Assembly (NCBI GenBank): GCA_026874595.1
Contig: CM049315.1
Coordinates: 64,103,389 to 64,167,388, forward strand
DNA: 64,000 bases
From: Sipunculus nudus
Taxonomy: Eukaryota > Annelida > Sipuncula > Golfingiida > Sipunculidae
Reading direction: 5' to 3'
Every line of letters starts with the position of its first letter. The first letter of the stretch is position 1. Position numbers and translations under genes: made by a program. A model generated the notes under the pieces. That model was not told where the DNA came from and made no database searches. It was given only the letters and a program-made list of their open reading frames with translations. Below, one piece after another: positions 35,055 through 46,623 of the stretch.

Positions 35055-36954
35055 TAAACTCTTCTTTTGCAGTTTAAATCGGTCATTTTTGCACAAACAC
35101 GATCTTATATTACGCTAAAAAAATCGAGCTGATTTCAGCAAAAACGCCGTTTCTAACTGGTTCTTAATGGCCTGATGAAGTTTCTAAAATGCTTATTTAG
35201 CAGTTTTAATCGGTGATATTTGCCCAACACACGATCTTGTACTACGCAAAAACCGAGCTTATTTCGGCGAAAACGACGGTTGTAACGGGTTATAAGTCGC
35301 CTTATGAGGCTATTGAATCTCTTCTCTCGCAGTTTAAATCGGTGATATTTGCCCAACACACGATCTTGTACTACGCAAAAACCGAACTTATTTCAGCGAA
35401 AACGACGGTTGTAACGGGTTTTAAGTCGACTAATAAAGCTGTTGAATCGCTTCTTTCCCAGTTTAAATCGGTCATCTTTGCACAACACACGATTTTGTAT
35501 TACGCAAAAACCGAGCTGATTTCGGCGTAAAAGATGTTTGTATCTGGTTCTAAACGGCCTAATGAAGCTTCTGAATTGCTTCTTTTGACAATTTAAATCT
35601 GCAATTTTTGCACAACACACGATCATGAATTAGGCAAAAACCTAGCTGATTTCGGCGTGATCGATGTTTGTACCCGGTTCTAAATGGCCTAATGGAGCTT
35701 CTGAATTGCTTCTTTTGCAATTTAAATCTGTAATTTTTGCACAACACACGTTCCTGAATTAGGCAAAAACCTATCTGATTTCGGCGAGATCGATGTTTGT
35801 ACCCGGTTCTAAATGGCCTAATGGAGCTTCTGAATTGCTTCTTTTGCAATTTTAATCTTCTATTTTGCACAACACGATGTTGTATTACGCGAAAACCGAT
35901 CTGATTTCAGCAAGAGCGACGTTTTTACCAATTTCTAAATGGCCTAATGAAGCTATTAAAATGCTTCTATTGCAGTTTAAATCAGGCGTTTCTGCACAAA
36001 TCACGATCTTGTATTACGAAAAAAACGAGCTGATTTCGGCGTAAAAGACGTTTCTAACTGGTTCTTAGTGGCCTGATGAAGCTTCTAAAACGCTTCTTTA
36101 GCAGTTTAAATCGGTCATCTTTGCACAAAACACGATCTTGTATTACGCAAAAACCGATCTGATTTCAGCAAGAGCGACGATTTTACCAATTTCTAAATGG
36201 CCTAATGAAGCTATTAAAACGCTTCTATCGCAGTTTAAATCAGCCGTTTCTGCACAAATCACGATCTTGTATTACGAAAAAAACGAGCTGATTTCGGCGT
36301 AAAAGACGTTTCTAACTGGTTCTCAATGGCCTGATGAAGCTTCTAAAACGCTTCTTAAGCAGTTTAAATCGGTCATCTTTGCACAACACACGATTTTGTA
36401 TTACGCAAAAACCGAGCTGATTTCGGCGTAAAAGATGTTTGTATCTGGTTCTAAACGGCCTAATGAAGCTTCTGAATTGCTTCTTTTGCAATTTAAATCT
36501 GCAATTTTTGCACAACACACGATCATGAATTAGGCAAAAACCTAGCTGATTTCGGCGAGATCGATGTTTGTACCCGGTTCTAAATGGCCTAATGGAGCTT
36601 CTGAATTGCTTCTTTTGCAATTTAAATCTGTAATTTTTGCACAACACACGTTCCTGAATTAGGCAAAAACCTATCTGATTTCGGCGAGATCGATGTTTGT
36701 ACCCGGTTCTAAATGACCTAATGGAGCTTCTGAATTGCTTCTTTTGCAATTTTAATCTTCTATTTTGCACAACACGATGTTGTATTACGCGAAAACCGAT
36801 CTGATTTCAGCAAGAGCGACGTTTTTACCAATTTCTAAATGGCCTAATGAAGCTATTAAAACGCTTCTATTGCAGTTTAAATCAGCCGTTTCTGCACAAA
36901 TCACGATCTTGTATTACGAAAAAAACGAGCTGATTTCGGCGTAAAAGACGTTTC
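35055..36954 (-). repeat. Displaced duplication, copy 2 (partner 30,950-32,720)
   Basis: Copy of 30,950-32,720 with one extra monomer near 35,715-35,845 and the same private indel at 35,582. Confidence 0.85.
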
Positions 36955-36997
36955 TAACTGGTTCTTAGTGGCCTGATGAAGCTTCTGAATTGCTTCT

Positions 36998-37844
36998 GAA
37001 TTAGCCAAAAACCTAGCTGATTTCGGCGAGATAGATGTTTGTATCCGGTTCTAAATGGCCTAATGGAGCTTCTGAATTGCTTCTTTTGCAATTTTAATCT
37101 TCTATTTTGCACAACACGATGTTGTATTACGCGAAAACCGATCTGATTTCAGCAAGAGCGACGTTTTTACTAATTTCTAAATGGCCTAATGAAGCTATTA
37201 AAACGCTTCTATCGCAGTTTAAATCAGCCGTTTCTGCACAAATCACGATCATGTATTACGAAAAAAAGAGCTGATTTCGGCGTAAAAGACGTTTCTAACT
37301 GGTCCTTAATGGCCTGATGAAGCTTCTAAAACGCTTCTTTAGCAGTTTAAATCGGTCATTTTTGCACAACACACGATTTTGTATTACGCAAAAAATCGAG
37401 CTGATTTCAGCAAAAACGACGTTACTAAATGGTTTTTGATGGCCTGATGAAGCTTCTAAAAGGCTTCCTTGGCAGTTTAAATCGGTCATCTTTGCACAAA
37501 ACACGGTCTTGTATTACGCAAAAACTGAGCTGATTTCGGCGGAAAAGACGTTGGTATCTGGTTTTAAATGGCCTAATAAAGCTCCTGAATTGATTCTTTT
37601 GCAATTTAAATCTGCAATATTTGCACAAACACGATCTTGCATTACGAAAAAAAAACGAGCTGATTTCAGCAAAAACGACGTTTCTAACTGGTTCTTAATG
37701 GCCTGATGAAGCTTCTAAAACGCTTCTTTCACAGTTTAAATCGGTGATCATTGCACAAGACACGATCTTGTTTAAAGCGAAAACCTAGCTGATTTCGGCA
37801 AAAACGACGTTTGTAACTTGTTTTAAATGACCTGATGAAGCTAT
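36998..37844 (-). repeat. Inverted match to 115-961 of array A
   Basis: Coordinates of matching points sum to 37,959. Both sides share the rare GAACCGGATACAAACAT variant (reverse complement here near 37,035) where most copies have GAACCGGGTACAAACAT. A truncated monomer junction lies at its start (GAATTGCTTCTGAATTAGCC near 36,985). Confidence 0.75.
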
Positions 37845-38389
37845 TAAAACGCTTCATTTGCAATTTGAACGGCCATTATTGCACAACACACGATCTTGTA
37901 GTACGAGAAAACCGAGCTGATTGCGACGAAAACGACGATTGTAACGGGTTTTAAGTCGCCTAATGAAGTTTCTGAAACGCTTCTTTCGCAGTTTAAACTG
38001 ACCATTTTTGCACGGATCATGATCTATTATAACGCAAAAACCGAGTCGATTTCGGCAAAAAAGATCTTTGTAACTGGTTTTAAGTGGCCTATTGAAGCTT
38101 CTTAAACTCTTCTTTTGCAGTTTCTTTGGACAAACACCATCTTATATTACTCTAAAAAATCGAGCTGATTTTAGCAAAAACGACGTTTCTAACTTCTTAA
38201 TGGCCTGATGAAGCTTTTAAAACGCTTCTTTCGCAGTTTAAATCGGTCATCTTTGCACAAAACACGATCTTGTATTACGCAAAAACCGAGCTGATTTCGG
38301 CGTAAAAGACGTTTGTATCTGATTCTAAACGGCCTAATAAAGTTTCTGAATTGCTTCTTTTGCAATTTAAATCTGCAATTTTTGCACAA

Positions 38390-39290
38390 CACACGATCAT
38401 GAATTAGGGAAAAACCTAGCTGATTTCGGCGAGATCGATGTTTGTACCCGGTTCTAAATGGCCTAATGGAGCTTCTGAATTGCTTCTTTTGCAATTTTAA
38501 TCTTCTCTTTTGCACAACACGATCTTGTACTAAGCGAAAACCGATCTGATTTCAGCAAAAGCGACGTTTTTAACAATTTCTAAATGGCATAATGAAGCTA
38601 TTTAAACGCTTCTATCGCCGTTTATATTAGCCGTTTCTGCACAAATCACGATCTTGTATTACGAAAAAACCGAGCTGATTTCGTCGTAAAAGACGTTTGT
38701 ATCTGATTCTAAACGGCCTAATGAAGCTTCTGAATTGCTTCTTTTGCAATTGAAATCTGTAATTTTTGCACAACACACGTTCCTGAATTAGCTAAAAACC
38801 TAGCTGATTTCGGCGAGATCGATGTTTGTACCCGGTTCTAAATGGCCTAATGGAGCTTCTGAATTGCTTCTTTTGCAATTTTAATCTTCTATTTTGCACA
38901 ACACGATGTTGTATTACGCGAAAACCGATCTGATTTCAGCAAAAGCGACGTTTTTAACAATTTCTAAATGGCCTAATGAAGCTATTTAAACGCTTCTATC
39001 GCAGTTTATTTTAGCCGTTTCTGCACAAATCACGATCTTGTATTACGAAAAAACCGAGCTAATTTCGTCGTAACAGACGTTTGTATCTGATTCTAAACGG
39101 CCTAATGAAGCTTCTGAATTGCTTCTTTTGCAATTGAAATCTGTAATTTTTGCACAACACACGTTCCTGAATTAGCCAAAAACCTAGCTGATTTCGGCGA
39201 GATCGATGTTTGTACCCGGTTCTAAATGGCCTAATGGAGCTTCTGAATTGCTTCTTTTGCAATTTTAATCTTCTATTTTGCACAACACGA
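38390..39290 (-). repeat. Three-monomer tandem, period about 384 bp
   Basis: The ACAAATCACG landmark recurs at 38,641 and 39,025. Both copies share GAAAAAACCGAGCT(G/A)ATTTCGTCG and the TTTATATTAGCC or TTTATTTTAGCC box variant, in which the usual TTTAAATC box is mutated. Confidence 0.8.
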
Positions 39291-39591
39291 TGTTGTATTA
39301 CGCGAAAACCGATCTGATTTCTGCAAGAGCGACGTTTTTACCAATTTCTAAATGGCCTAATGAAGCTATTAAAACGCTTCTATCGCAGTTTAAATCAGCC
39401 GTTTCTGCACAAATCACGATCTTGTATTACGAAAAAAAGAGCTGATTTCGGCGTAAAAGACGTTTCTAACTGGTTCTTAATGGCCTGATGAAGCTTCTAA
39501 AACGCTTCTTTAGCAGTTTAAATCGGTCATCTTTGCACAACACACGATTTTGTATTACGCAAAAACCGGGCTGATTTCAGCAAAAACGACG

Positions 39592-41035
39592 TTGCTAACT
39601 GGTTCTTAATGGCCTGATGAAGCTTCTAAAAGGCTTCCTTGGCAGTTGAAATCGGTCATCTTTGCACAAAACACGGTCTTGTATTACGCAATGCCCGATC
39701 TGATTTCGGCGAAAAAGACGTTGGTATCTGGTTCTAATTGGCCTAATAAAGCTCCTGAATTGATTCTTTTGCAATTTTAATCTGCGATCTTGTATTAAGC
39801 GAAAACCTTGCTGATTTCGGCAAAAACGACGTTTGTAACTTGTTTTAAATGGCCTGATGAAGCTATTTAAACGCTTCATTTGCAATTTAAACGGCCATTT
39901 TTGCATAACTCACGATCTTGTAGTACTCGAAAACCGAGCTGACTGCGGCGAAAACGACTTTTGTAACGGGTTTTAAGTCGCCTAATGAAGTTTCTGAAAC
40001 GCTTCTTTCGCAGTTTAAACTGGCCATTTCTGCACAAATCATGATCTATTATAACGCAAAATCCGAGTCGATTTCGGCAAAAAAGATCTTTGTAACTGGT
40101 TTGAAGTGGCCTATTGAAGCTTCTTAAACTCTTCTTTTGCAGTTTAAATCGGTCATTTTTGCACAAACACGATCTTATATTACGCTAAAAAAATCGAGCT
40201 GATTTCAGCAAAAACGCCGTTTCTAACGGGTTCTTAATGGCCTGACGAAGTTTCTAAAATGCTTATTTAGCAGTTTTAATCGGTGATATTTGCCCAACAC
40301 ACGATCTTGTACTACGCAAAAACCGAGCTTATTTCGGCGAAAACGACGGTTGTAACGGGTTATAAGTCGCCTTATGAAGCTATTGAATCTCTTCTCTCGC
40401 ACTTTAAATCGGTGATATTTGCCCAACACACGATCTTGTACTACGCAAAAACCGAGCTTATTTCAGCGAAAACGACGGTTGTAACAGGTTTTAAGTCGAC
40501 TAATAAAGCTATTGAATCGCTTCTTTCCCAGTTTAAATCGGTCATCTTTGCACAACACACGATTTTGTATTACGCAAAAACCGAGCTGATTTCGGCGTAA
40601 AAGATGTTTGTATCTGGTTCTAAACGGCCTAATGAAGCTTCTGAATTGCTTCTTTTGCAATTTAAATCTGCAATTTTTGCACAACACACGATCATGAATT
40701 AGGCAAAAACCTAGCTGATTTCGGCGAGATCGATGTTTGTACCCGGTTCTAAATGGCCTAATGGAGCTTCTGAATTGCTTCTTTTGCAATTTAAATCTGT
40801 AATTTTTGCACAACACACGTTCCTGAATTAGGCAAAAACCTATCTGATTTCGGCGAGATCGATGTTTGTACCCGGTTCTAAATGGCCTAATGGAGCTTCT
40901 GAATTGCTTCTTTTACAATTTTAATCTTCTATTTTGCACAACACGATGTTGTATTACGCGAAAACCGATCTGATTTCAGCAAGAGCGACGTTTTTACCAA
41001 TTTCTAAATGGCCTAATGAAGCTATTAAAACGCTT
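39592..41035 (-). repeat. Displaced duplication, copy 2 (partner 32,717-34,160)
   Basis: Copy of 32,717-34,160 at +6,875 bp with few substitutions. It ends about 220 bp before the second orientation switch. Confidence 0.88.
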
Positions 41036-41248
41036 CTATCGCAGTTTAAATCAGCCGTTTCTGCACAAATCACGATCATATATTACGAAAAAAAAAGAGC
41101 TGATTTCGGCGTAAAAGACGTTTCTAACTGGTTCTTAATGGCCTGATGAAGCTTCTAAAACGCTTCTTTAGCAGTTTAAATCGGTCATCTTTGCACAACA
41201 CACGATTTTGTATTACGCAAAAAATCGAGCTGATTTCAGCAAAAACGA

Positions 41249-41268
41249 CGTTACTAACATGTTTTGTG
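41249..41268. other. Satellite orientation switch, reverse to forward
   Basis: The reverse monomer reads GACGTTACTAAC and would continue TGGTTCTTAATGG. Instead ATGTTTTGTGCAAAAAGGC follows, which is forward text also seen near 45,215 after AGATCGT. The breakpoint is at about 41,258/41,259, with at most one base of overlap. Confidence 0.9.
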
Positions 41269-42092
41269 CAAAAAGGCTGATTTAAACTGCGAAAAAAAGT
41301 TTTAGAAGCTTCATTAGTCCATTAACAACCAGTTACAAAGGTCGTTTTTACCGAAATCAGCGCGATTTTCGCGTTATACAAGATCATGCGTTGTGCAAAG
41401 ATGACCGATTTAAACTGCGAAAGAAGCGTTTTAGAAGCTTCATCGGGCCATTTAGAACCAGTTAGAAACGTCGTTTTTGCTAAAATCAGCTCGATTTTTT
41501 AGCGTAATGCAAGATCGTGTTTTGTGCAAATATTGCAGATTTAAATTGAAAAAGAAGCGTTTTAGAAGCTTCATCAGGCCATTACGAACCAGTTAGAAAC
41601 GTCTTTTACGCCGAAATCAGCTCGGTTTTTTCGTAATACAAGATCGTGATTTGTGCAGAAACGGCTAATTTAAACTGCGATAGAAGCGTTTTAATAGCTT
41701 CATTAGGCCATTTAGAAATTGGTAAAAACGTCGCTCTTGCTGAAATCAGATCGGTTTTCGCGTAATACAACATCGTGTTGTGCAAAATAGAACATTAAAA
41801 TTCCAAAAGAAGCAATTCAGAAGCTCCATTAGGCCATTTACAACCGGGTACAAACATGGATCTCGCCGAAATCAGCTCGGTTTTTGCGTAATATAAGATC
41901 GTGTTTTGTGCAAAATGGCCGATTTAAACTGCAAAAGAAGCAATTCATTAGCTTCAGTAGTCCATTTACAACCAGTTACAAAGGTCGTTTTTACCGAAAT
42001 CAGCGCGATTTTCGCGTTACACATGTTCGTGCGTTTTCCAAAGATGACCGATTTAAACTGCCAAAGAAACGTTTTAGAATCTTCATTAGTCC
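41260..42092 (+). repeat. Block shared with 45,215-46,047
   Basis: Offset 3,955 bp. Shared private features include GTGCAAAAAGGCTG, a CGAAAAAAAGTTTT variant and AACATTAAAATTCC. It starts exactly at the orientation switch. Confidence 0.85.
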
Positions 42093-42545
42093 ATTAACAA
42101 CCAGTTACAAAGGTCGTTTTTACCGAAATCAGCGCGATTTTCGCGGTACACAAAATCGTGTGTTGTGCAAAGATGACAGATTTAAACTGCTAAAGAAGCG
42201 TTTTAGAAGCTTCATCAGGCCATTAAGAACCGGTTAGAAACGTCGTTTTGGCTGAAATCAGCTCGAATTTTTTTTTGCGTAATACAAGATCGTGTGTTAT
42301 GCAAAGATGACCGATTTAAACTGCAAAAGAAGCGTTTTAGAAACTTCATTAGACCATTTAGAACCAGTTACAAATATCGTTTTTTGCCGAAATCAGCTCG
42401 GTTTCTGCGTTTTACAAGATCGTGTTTTGTGCAAAAATTGCCGATATAAATTGCGGAAATAGCAATTCAGAAGCTTCATTAGGCTATTTTTGACCTGTTC
42501 CAAACGTCGCTCGCCGGAATTAGCTCGGTTTTCGCGTAATACAAG

Positions 42546-43480
42546 ATCGTGTTGTGCAAAATGGAAGATGAAAATTGCAAAAGAAGCAATTCAGAAGCTT
42601 CATTGGGCCATTTAGAAGCAATTACAAAGTTCTTTTTGCCGAAATCAGCTCGGTTTCCGCGTAATACTAGACAGTGTCTTGTGCAAAGATTACCGATTTA
42701 AACTGCGAAAGAAGTAATTCAGAAGCTTTATTAGGCCATTTAGAACCGGGTAAAAACATCGATCTCGCCGAAATCGGCTTGGTGTTTGCCTAATTTAGGA
42801 TCATGTGTTGTGCAAAAATGGCAGATTTAAATTGCAAAAGAAGAAATTTAGAAACTTCATTAGGCCATTTAGAACCAGTTACAAACGTCGTTTTCGCCGA
42901 AATCAGCTCGGTTTTCGCGTAATACGAGATCGTGTGTTGTGCAAAAATGGAAGATTTAAATTGCAAAAGAAGCAATTCAGAAGCTTCATTAGGTCACTTA
43001 AAACCCGTTACAACCGTCGTTTTCGCCGAAATCAGCTCGGTTTTCGCGTAATACAAGATAGTGTTGAGCAGAGATCACCGATTTGAACCGCAAAAGAAGC
43101 GTTTCAGAAGCTTCATTAGGCCATTTAGAACCTGGAAAAAACATCGATCTCGCCGAAATCATCTTGGTTTTTGCCTTATTCAGGATTGTGTGTTGTGCAA
43201 AAACTGCAGATTCAAATTGCTAAAGAAGCTATTGAGAAGCTTCATTAGACCATTTAGAACCAGATACAAACGTCGTTTTTGCCGAAATCAGCTCGGGTTT
43301 TGCGTTATACAAGATCATGTGTTGGTCAAAAATGGCCAATTTAAATTGCTAAAGAAGCCTTTTAGAAGCTTCATTAGTCAATTTAGAACAAGTTACAAAC
43401 GTCTTTTCTATCCGAAATCAGTTCGCTTTTTGTGTAATACAAGATCGTGTTTTGTGCGAAAATGGCCGATTTAAACTGTG
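42546..43480 (+). repeat. Block shared with 47,898-48,832 and 62,056-62,990
   Basis: Offset 5,352 bp to the second copy and 19,510 bp to the third. It contains the GAAGATGAAAATTGC variant and the TTGAGCAAAGATCACC monomer (TTGAGCAGAGATCACC here). Upstream, the copy at 47.8 kb has lost one monomer (126 bp). Confidence 0.85.
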
Positions 43481-46400
43481 AAGGAAGCGTTTAAGAAGCT
43501 GCAATCAGGCCATTTAGAACCAGTTACAAAGGTCATTTTCGCCGAAATCAGCTCGGTTTTCGCGTAATACAAGATCGTGTGTTGTGCAAAGATCACCGAT
43601 TTAAACTGCAAAGGAACCGTTTTAGAAGCTTCATTAGGCCATTTAGAACCTGGTAAAAACATCGATCTCGCCGAAATCAGCTTAGTTTCTGCCTAATTCA
43701 GGATCGTGTGTTGTGCAAAAATGGCAGATTTAAATTGCAAAAGAACAAATTCAGAAGCTTCGATAGGCCATTTAGAACCAGTTACAAACGTCTTATTCGC
43801 CGAAATCAGCTCGGTTTTTCTCGTAATAAAAGATCGTGTGTTGTGCAAAGATCACCGATTTAAACTGCGAATAAAGCGTTTCAGAAGCTTCATTAGGCCA
43901 TTTAAACCCTTTACAACCTTCGTTTTCGCCGGTATCAGCTCAGTTTTTGCGTAATACAAGATCGTGTGTTGTGCATAAATTGCCGATTAAACTGCGATGT
44001 AACCGTTGTAGAAGCTTCATAAGCCCATTAAGAACCGGGTACAAACATCGATCTTGCCGAAATCAGCTAGGTTTTTGCCTAATTCATGATCGTGTGTTGT
44101 GCAAAAATTGCAGATTTAAATTGCAAAAGAAGCAATTCAGAAGCTTTATTAGGCCGTTTAGAACCAGATACAAACGTCTTTTACGCCGAAATCAGCTCGG
44201 TTTTTGCGTAATACAAGATCGTGTTTTGTGCAAAGATGACCGATTTAAACTCCGAAAGAAGCGTTTTAGAAGCTTCATCAGGCCATTAGGAATCAGTTAG
44301 AAACGTCGTTTTGGCTTAAAACGAGATCGTGTGTTGTGCAAAGATGACCGATTTAAACAGCAAAAGAAGCGTTTTAGAAACTTCATTAGGCCATTTAAAA
44401 CCAGTTACAAATGTCGTTTTTTGCCGAAATCAGCTCGGTTTCTGCGTTTTACAAGATCGTGTTTTGTGCAAAAATTGCCGATATAAATTGCGGAAGGAGC
44501 AATTCAGAAGCTTCATTAGGCTATTTTTGACCTGTTCCAAACGTCGCTCGCCGGAATTAGCTCGGTTTTCGCGTAATATAAGATCGTGTTGTGCAAAATG
44601 GAAGATTAAAATTGCAAAAGAAGCAATTCAGAAGCTTCATTGGGCCATTTAGAAGCAATTACAAAGTTCTTTTTGCCGAAATCAGCTCGGTTTTCGCGTA
44701 ATACTAGACAGTGTCTTGTGCAAAAATTACCGATTTAAACTGCGAAAGAAGTTATTCAGAAGCTTTATTAGGCCATTTTCAACCGTCCTTTTCGCCGTAA
44801 ACAACTTCGTTTTCGCGTAATAAAAGATCGTGTGTTGTGCAAATATGGCAGATTTAAATTGCAAAAGAAGCAATTCAGAAGCTTCATTAGGCCATTTAGA
44901 CCCTGATACATGCGTTGTTTTAGCCGAAATCAGTTTGGTTTTTGCGTGATACAAGATCGTGATTTGTGCAGAAACGGCTGATTTAAACTGCGATAGAAGC
45001 GTTTTAATAGCTTCATTAGGCCATTAAGAACCTGTTTAAAACGTCGCTCTTGCTGAAATCAGATCGATTTTAGCGTAATACAACATCGTGTTGTGCAAAA
45101 TAGAAGATTAAAATTGCAAAAGAAGCAATTCAGAAGCTCCATTAGGCCATTAGAACCGGGTACAAACATCGATCTCGCCGAAATCAGCTCGGTTTTTGCG
45201 TAATATAAGATCGTGTTTTGTGCAAAAAGGCTGATTTAAACTGCGAAAAAAAGTTTTAGAAGCTTCATTAGTCCATTTACAACCAGTTACAAAGGTCGTT
45301 TTTACCGAAATCAGCGCGATTTTCGCGTTATACAAGATCGTGCGTTGTGCAAAGATGACCGATTTAAACTGCGAAAGAAGCGTTTTAGAAGCTTCATCGG
45401 GCCATTTAGAACCAGTTAGAAACGTCGTTTTTACTAAAATCAGCTCGATTTTTTAGCGTAATGCAAGATCGTGTTTTGTGCAAATATTGCAGATTTAAAT
45501 TGAAAAAGAAGCGTTTTAGAAGCTTCATCAGGCCATTACGAACCAGTTAGAAACGTCTTTTACGCCGAAATCAGCTCGGTTTTTTCGTAATACAAGATCG
45601 TGATTTGTGCAGAAACGGCTAATTTAAACTGCGATAGAAGCGTTTTAATAGCTTCATTAGGCCATTTAGAAATTGGTAAAAAACGTCGCTCTTGCTGAAA
45701 TCAGATCGGTTTTCGCGTAATACAACATCGTGTTGTGCAAAATAGAACATTAAAATTCCAAAAGAAGCAATTCAGAAGCTCCATTAGGCCATTTAGAACC
45801 GGGTACAAACATGGATCTCGCCGAAATCAGCTCGGTTTTTGCGTAATATAAGATCGTGTTTTGTGCAAAATGGCCGATTTAAACTGCAAAAGAAGCAATT
45901 CATAAGCTTCATTAGTCCATTTACAACCAGTTACAAAGGTCGTTTTTACCGAAATCAGCGCGATTTTCGCGTTACACATGATCGTGCGTTTTGCAAAGAT
46001 GACCGATTTAAACTGCCAAAGAAACGTTTTAGAATCTTCATTAGTCTGTTTAGAACCAGTTGCAAAGCTCGTTTTTGCCGAAATCAGCGCGATTTTCGCG
46101 TTATACAAGATCGTGCGTTGTAAATAAATGGCCGATTTGAACTACGAAAGAAGCGTTTTAACAGCTTCATCAGGCCATTTAGAACCAGTAACGAACGTCG
46201 TTTTTCCCGAATCAGCTCGGTTTTCGCTTTATAAAAGATCGTGTGTTGTGCAATGATCACCGATTTAAACTGCGAAAGAAGCGTTTTAAAAGCTTCATCA
46301 GGCCATTAGGAACCAGTTAGAAACGTCGTTTTGGCTGAAAACGAGATCGTGTGTTGTGCAAAGATGACCGATTTAAACTGCAAAAGAAGCGTTTTAGAAA

Positions 46401-46623
46401 ACTTCATTAGGCCATTTAAAACCAGTTACAAATGTCGTTTTTTGCCGAAATCAGCTCGGTTTCTGCGTTTTAAAAGATCGTGTTTTGTGAAAAAATTGCC
46501 GAAATAAATTGCGGAAGGAGCAATTCAGAAGCTTTATTAGGCTATTTTTGACCTGTTCCAAACGTCGCTCGCCGGAATTAGCTCGGTTTTCGCGTAATAC
46601 AAGATCGTGTTGTGCAAAATGGA
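42867..46623 (+). repeat. 4,171-bp-type unit, ancestral-like copy
   Basis: It corresponds to the 4,171-bp units further right (for example 43,471 with 58,926, offset 15,455), but lacks the 259-bp dimer gain found in all of them and keeps the 397 bp lost from two of them. It therefore resembles the state before those events. Confidence 0.8.
45215..46047 (+). repeat. Block shared with 41,260-42,092
   Basis: It lies within the ancestral-like unit. Beyond 46,047 it continues TCTGTTTAGAACC where the partner has CCATTAACAACC. Confidence 0.85.

Larger units (their letters stand above)
15666..41258 (-). repeat. Satellite array B (reverse monomers)
   Basis: About 25.6 kb (near 198 monomers) of the same 129-bp satellite in reverse orientation: landmarks appear as GCAGTTTAAATC, GAAGCTTC, GGTTCTAAATGGCC and CACGATCTTGTATTACGC. 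The part at 16.7-31.1 kb is a regular 14-monomer higher-order array. The part at 31.1-41.3 kb is irregular. Frames of up to 158 codons recur at the same place in each higher-order unit and are by-products of the 43-codon monomer. No gene is present. Confidence 0.96.

Noticed and set aside
15666-41258. Array B as a simple inversion of a segment of one uniform array
   Set aside because: Flanks A and C use different higher-order units, and array A shares its unit types with B and not with C, so a single inversion does not explain the layout.
42867-46623. CENP-B box in the monomer
   Set aside because: TTCGCCGAAATCAGC resembles the first half of the pattern TTCGNNNNANNCGGG, but the CGGG part is absent; I found no full match in the monomer types I read.
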